From: Shewanella amazonensis SB2B
Lineage (GTDB): Bacteria; Pseudomonadota; Gammaproteobacteria; Enterobacterales; Shewanellaceae
NCBI RefSeq assembly: GCF_000015245.1
Contig: NC_008700.1
Span: forward strand, 688,001-752,000
Direction of reading: 5' to 3'
Length of the DNA: 64,000 bases
In this document: in pieces, positions 60,603 through 64,000 of the stretch
How the letters are laid out: each line of letters starts with the position of its first letter
How positions within the stretch are numbered: the stretch's first letter is position 1
Notes under the pieces: model-generated
Told to the model about the DNA's origin: nothing
The model's database searches: none
Seen by the model: only the letters and a program-made list of their open reading frames with translations
Translations under genes and position numbers: made by a program

Positions 60603-61136
60603 TTAGGCTTGCTTGTTGTAGCGCTCGGCGCTGGTGAGGATTTCTGCACGGGCAGCAGCGGCGTCTTCCCAGCTTTCAACCTTCACCCACTTGCCAACTT
60701 CCAGATCCTTGTAATGTTCGAAGAACTGCTTGATCTGGGCCTTCAGCAGGGCTGGCAGGTCGTTCACGTCCTGAATGTGGCCGTATTCTTTGGACACTTT
60801 CTCGTGAGGAACGGCAACCACTTTGGCGTCTTCACCAGACTCGTCGGTCATTTTCAGCACGCCAACAGGGCGGCAACGGATCACACTGCCAGGCTGAAGT
60901 GGGTACTGGGTAGGTACCAGTACGTCTACTGGGTCACCATCCAGGCTCAGAGTCTGGTTCACATAACCGTAGTTGCAAGGATAGAACATAGGAGCAGTCA
61001 TGATGCGGTCAACAAACAGGGCGCCGCTGTCCTTGTCCACTTCGTACTTGATAGGATCGTGGTTCTGTGGGATCTCGATGATTACATAGATATCATCTGG
61101 CAGGGATTTGCCCGCTGGCACTGCATTCAAGCTCAT
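60603..61136 (-). CDS. ppa: Inorganic pyrophosphatase
   Basis: 177 residues from ATG 61136 (MSLNAVPAGKSLPDDIYVII; AAGGAT seven bases upstream), two codons inside the longest frame because the first ATG has only a two-base gap to the ribosome site. Soluble family I pyrophosphatase with the active-site DGDPVDVLVP, the KYEVDKDSGALFVDR and DESGEDAKVVAVP segments all matching the E. coli enzyme length and plan. It hydrolyses PPi to phosphate in the cytoplasm. Confidence 0.95.
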   Translation of the reverse strand: MSLNAVPAGKSLPDDIYVIIEIPQNHDPIKYEVDKDSGALFVDRIMTAPMFYPCNYGYVNQTLSLDGDPVDVLVPTQYPLQPGSVIRCRPVGVLKMTDESGEDAKVVAVPHEKVSKEYGHIQDVNDLPALLKAQIKQFFEHYKDLEVGKWVKVESWEDAAAARAEILTSAERYNKQA

Positions 61137-61190
61137 TTGCATATCCTTTAACGGTATTGAAATCAGATTTCAGAAAATCGGTTGGCGCGT

Positions 61191-61218
61191 ATTATAGCGC
61201 GATTTGGCGGCTTGCCAA
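61191..61218 (-). promoter_or_regulatory. Sigma-70 promoter of ppa
   Basis: On the minus strand TTGGCA (61218-61213), a 16-base spacer and TATAAT (61196-61191) lie 55 bases before the ppa start; five and six of six matches to the consensus. Confidence 0.7.
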
Positions 61219-61258
61219 TCAAAGGCCGCCGCCATCGGACTAAAGACTAACGCCAGTC

Positions 61259-62221
61259 TCAGTTGTGGTAACCCAGACAGGCATCCACCTCGTTGGCCGA
61301 GCCCAAAATTACCGCCACGCGCTGGTGAATTTCACTTGGCGCTATGTCGAGAATGGTCTCATAGCCGGTACTGGCTTTGCCGCCCGCCTGCTCAACCAAG
61401 AATGCCATTGGGTTGGCCTCGTACATCAGGCGCAGTTTGAACGGCTTTTTCGGGTCCTTAGTGTCGGTGGGGTAGGTGAACAGTCCGCCGCGGCACAACA
61501 CTCGGTGCACATCACCCACCATGGCTGCAATCCAGCGCATGTTGAAGTTCTTGCCGCGCGGGCCTTCTTTGCCCTGAATCAGGTCAGCAATGTAGGCCTG
61601 CATGCCCGGCTCCCAGAAGCGCTGGTTGGACATATTGATGGCGAACTCGCCGGTGTCCTTGCTTATTTGCACCCCGTCTACGGTCAGCAGGTAGTCGCCG
61701 CTGACCGGGTCGAGGGTAAAGAGCTGCACGCCCTGGCCCGTGGTCAACGCCAGCATGGTGGATGGGCCGTAGAGCACGTAACCTGCCGCCAGCTGCTTGC
61801 GGCCAGGTTGTAGGAAGCTTTGCTCGCTCACGTCACCGCTTGGGGCCGGCAGAACAGAGAAAATGGTGCCTACCAGCGAGTTGATGTCGATATTGGAAGA
61901 GCCATCAAGTGGGTCGAAGCACACCAGAAACTGGCCGTCCTGAGCCAGTGGCACTATCTCATCTTCTTCTTCCGAGGCCAGCGCCTTCACCGAGCCTTGG
62001 GCAGCCAATGCGTCTTTCAGCATGTCGTTGGTGATAACGTCGAGCTTTTTCTGATCTTCACCCTGCACGTTTTCGGTGCCTGCAACGCCGAGTACACCGG
62101 CGAGGGCACCACGGCGCACGGCCTGGCTGATGTCTTTGGAGCTGTTGGCCAGCACGGTTAACAGGCTGGCAAGCTCCTCGCTGATCGCGCTTTGTTTAAG
62201 GGATTGGGACAGGGTCTGCAT
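61259..62221 (-). CDS. fbp: Fructose-1,6-bisphosphatase, class I
   Basis: 320 residues, full length. The metal-binding loop FDPLDGSSNIDINSLVGTIFSV, the substrate site GKEGPRGKNFNMRWIAAMVGDVHR, and RLMYEANPMAFLVEQAGGKAS are canonical for class I FBPase. It makes fructose 6-phosphate for gluconeogenesis. Divergent from the dipeptidyl peptidase gene; ppa lies downstream on the same strand with its own promoter. Confidence 0.95.
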   Translation of the reverse strand: MQTLSQSLKQSAISEELASLLTVLANSSKDISQAVRRGALAGVLGVAGTENVQGEDQKKLDVITNDMLKDALAAQGSVKALASEEEDEIVPLAQDGQFLVCFDPLDGSSNIDINSLVGTIFSVLPAPSGDVSEQSFLQPGRKQLAAGYVLYGPSTMLALTTGQGVQLFTLDPVSGDYLLTVDGVQISKDTGEFAINMSNQRFWEPGMQAYIADLIQGKEGPRGKNFNMRWIAAMVGDVHRVLCRGGLFTYPTDTKDPKKPFKLRLMYEANPMAFLVEQAGGKASTGYETILDIAPSEIHQRVAVILGSANEVDACLGYHN

Positions 62222-62430
62222 CTTGTGTCCTTCTGGTTAGACAAATTTGGGGAGGTCTTTGGAATAATTCTGGCGCTAATGATACCCGAGATTGGTGACA
62301 TTTTCAGTGGCCTTTGCGATTGGCTATTACTTTGGCAGCGGCAAAGTTTTCGGGCAGAATGGTTGGCTTATCTAAGCAGTCGATAGCTGTTTTGAAATAC
62401 ATTCCTCACGAACCACACATGGAAAAAACA

Positions 62431-64000
62431 ATGATTAAAAAAATCGTGGCTTCATTAATGTTGACGGGCGTGGCCGTCTCTATTCAGGCGGCCCCGGCCT
62501 TTCCGGGCGCAGGAACAGAACCGCTGGCAATTGAGCGCATGTACGCTTCTCCTGCATTGGCGGGCAGCAGCCCCCGTGGGCTGGCGCTCTCTCCCGATGG
62601 CAGCAAGGTCACCTTTTTGAAAGGCCGCGCCGACAATCAACACTTTTATGATTTGTGGGAGATGGACGTGGCGAGCGGCAAGGTAAGCCTGCTGCTGGAT
62701 GCCGACAAACTGGCGGGCGGCGAGCTTTCCGATGAAGAAAAGGCCCGCCGCGAGCGTCAGCGCATTTATGGCCAGGGCATAATGGAGTACTTCTGGGCCA
62801 AAGACGGCGAGGCGTTACTTATCCCGGCCGCTGGCCAGCTGTACTACTTCACTCCCAAGAGCGGTGATGTGCGTCTGCTCGCCACTGGTGATGGCTTTGC
62901 CACCGACGCCAAGCTGTCGCCCAAGGGAAACTATGTCTCCTTTATTAAGGAGCAAAACCTCTATGTGTATGAGTTGGAAAACAATTCTCTGACGCAGCTG
63001 ACCAAAGACGGTGGCGGCGCAATTAAAAACGGCATGGCCGAGTTTGTGGCCCAGGAAGAAATGGATCGCATGACCGGTTACTGGTGGTCGCCAGACGAAG
63101 CGCGCATCGCCTTTACCCGTATCGATGAGTCGCCGGTGGAGCTGGTGACCCGTAATGAAATCTATGCCGACGGCATTAAGCTTACTGAGCAGCGTTATCC
63201 CTATGCGGGCAAGGCCAACGTGGAAATCGCGCTCGGTATTGTCAGCCTTGATGGCATTAAGACCGACTGGGTGGAGCTGGGCAAAGAGAAAGATATCTAC
63301 CTGCCGCGGGTAAAATGGTTGCCAAACAGCAAAGAACTCAGCTTCCAATGGCAAAGCCGTGACCAGCAGACCCTTGAGCTGCGTAAGGTTTCTGTGGACA
63401 AGCCTGGCAAGAGTCAACTGCTGGTAAAAGAAACCAGCAAGGCCTGGGTGAATCTGAATAACGACCTTCATTTTTTCAAGGACAGCGGCGATTTCCTGTG
63501 GACCTCAGAGCGCGATGGTTACAGCCATATTTACCTGTTCGAGGCCAAAGGCAAGGTGAAGCGTCAGTTGACCAAAGGCGACTGGACCGTGGATGAAATC
63601 GCCTATGTGGATGAAAAGGCGGGCCTTGTGTATTTCAGCGGCCGCAAGGACAAGGTAACCGAGCGTCATCTGTACCGGGTGAGCCTTAAGGGGGGCGAGA
63701 TTGAACGGCTCTCAACCGCGGCCGGTATGCACGGCACAGTGTTTGCTGAAAACAACCCTGTGTATCTGGATTACTTCAACAGCCTGTCACAGCCTCCTCA
63801 GGTGAGCTTGCACGATGCTGCCGGTAAGCATCTGGCCTGGGTGGAAGAAAACGCCGTCAAAGCTGGCCACCCACTGCATCCCTTTGCTGGTCTGTGGCAA
63901 CTGCCGGAGTTTGGCACTCTGAAGGCCGATGACGGTCAGACGCTGCACTACCGTTTGTTCAAGCCCATCAATTTCGACGCCAGCAAGAAGTATCCCGTGG
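62431..64000 (+). CDS. Dipeptidyl peptidase IV (S9B), N-terminal part, runs off the window
   Basis: 523 codons visible from ATG 62431 (signal peptide KKIVASLMLTGVAVSIQAAPA; GGA upstream), rather than the ATG four codons earlier, which has no ribosome site. The beta-propeller domain shows GLALSPDGSKVTFLKGR, FVAQEEMDRMTGYWWSPDE (the Glu-Glu pair that binds the substrate N-terminus in the DPP4 family) and LWTSERDGYSHIYLF. The catalytic alpha/beta hydrolase domain with Ser-Asp-His lies beyond the window. It removes X-Pro dipeptides in the periplasm. Confidence 0.9.
   Translation, partial: MIKKIVASLMLTGVAVSIQAAPAFPGAGTEPLAIERMYASPALAGSSPRGLALSPDGSKVTFLKGRADNQHFYDLWEMDVASGKVSLLLDADKLAGGELSDEEKARRERQRIYGQGIMEYFWAKDGEALLIPAAGQLYYFTPKSGDVRLLATGDGFATDAKLSPKGNYVSFIKEQNLYVYELENNSLTQLTKDGGGAIKNGMAEFVAQEEMDRMTGYWWSPDEARIAFTRIDESPVELVTRNEIYADGIKLTEQRYPYAGKANVEIALGIVSLDGIKTDWVELGKEKDIYLPRVKWLPNSKELSFQWQSRDQQTLELRKVSVDKPGKSQLLVKETSKAWVNLNNDLHFFKDSGDFLWTSERDGYSHIYLFEAKGKVKRQLTKGDWTVDEIAYVDEKAGLVYFSGRKDKVTERHLYRVSLKGGEIERLSTAAGMHGTVFAENNPVYLDYFNSLSQPPQVSLHDAAGKHLAWVEENAVKAGHPLHPFAGLWQLPEFGTLKADDGQTLHYRLFKPINFDASKKYPV

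Noticed and set aside
1..64000. CRISPR arrays, tRNA or rRNA genes
   Set aside because: No regularly spaced repeats, cloverleaf-like stretches or rRNA signature segments were noticed by eye.

Overview
The window looks like a chromosomal segment of a Shewanella-type marine gammaproteobacterium (GC roughly in the low-to-mid 50s). The clues are an endA-rsmE-gshB block, a fused CT-BC-BCCP biotin carboxylase close to a second EF-G, a DUF3581-like protein, a GlyGly-CTERM surface protein, a GH92/mannose operon under a LacI regulator, and many GGDEF/OMP genes. No rRNA, tRNA or CRISPR array was seen. The genus assignment is inference from gene content, not from a search.

Layout. 1-4.5 kb: two secreted subtilase-fold proteins on the minus strand; the second has lost every catalytic residue and ends in a GlyGly-CTERM anchor. 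4.9-7.2 kb: a scarred region with IS3-type remnants, an intact TauE/SafE permease and a frameshifted secreted-protein fragment. 7.4-17.1 kb: a mannoside operon (two GH92 mannosidases, FucP/GluP-like permease, PfkB kinase, AGE-family isomerase) divergent from a LacI regulator, with a perfect 18-bp palindrome between them. 17.1-21.6 kb: M50 protease, small DUF4144-like protein, FapA/DUF342, RsmC. 21.8-25.8 kb: a three-gene module of PstS-like periplasmic protein, outer-membrane barrel and GGDEF-EAL protein. 25.8-32.8 kb: alkaline phosphatase, gshB, rsmE, endA, sprT, a pyroglutamyl-peptidase-like secreted protein with Cys changed to Ser, and a LysR regulator.

32.9-43.4 kb: the 1517-residue fused carboxylase, a second barrel/PstS-like/GGDEF module with different gene order, and EF-G2. 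43.5-45.5 kb: UspA tandem protein, LysR regulator and a very small ORF with its own terminator. 45.5-50.5 kb: an iron-related block (TonB receptor, coiled-coil porin, covalent-flavin FMN_bind protein, PepSY membrane protein) with two Fur-box-like palindromes. 50.7-57.2 kb: DUF3581-like protein, then a tightly coupled three-gene SMC/condensin-like operon (ATPase, MksE-size protein, MksF-size protein) with a non-canonical ABC signature. 57.6-64 kb: dicarboxylate symporter, a complete IS200/IS605-type tnpA element with paired hairpins, an AT-rich patch with one orphan secreted protein, ppa, fbp and the start of a dipeptidyl peptidase IV.

The candidates for undescribed biology are the duplicated PstS-like/barrel/c-di-GMP modules, the condensin-like operon, and the catalytically dead surface subtilase next to an apparently live one.
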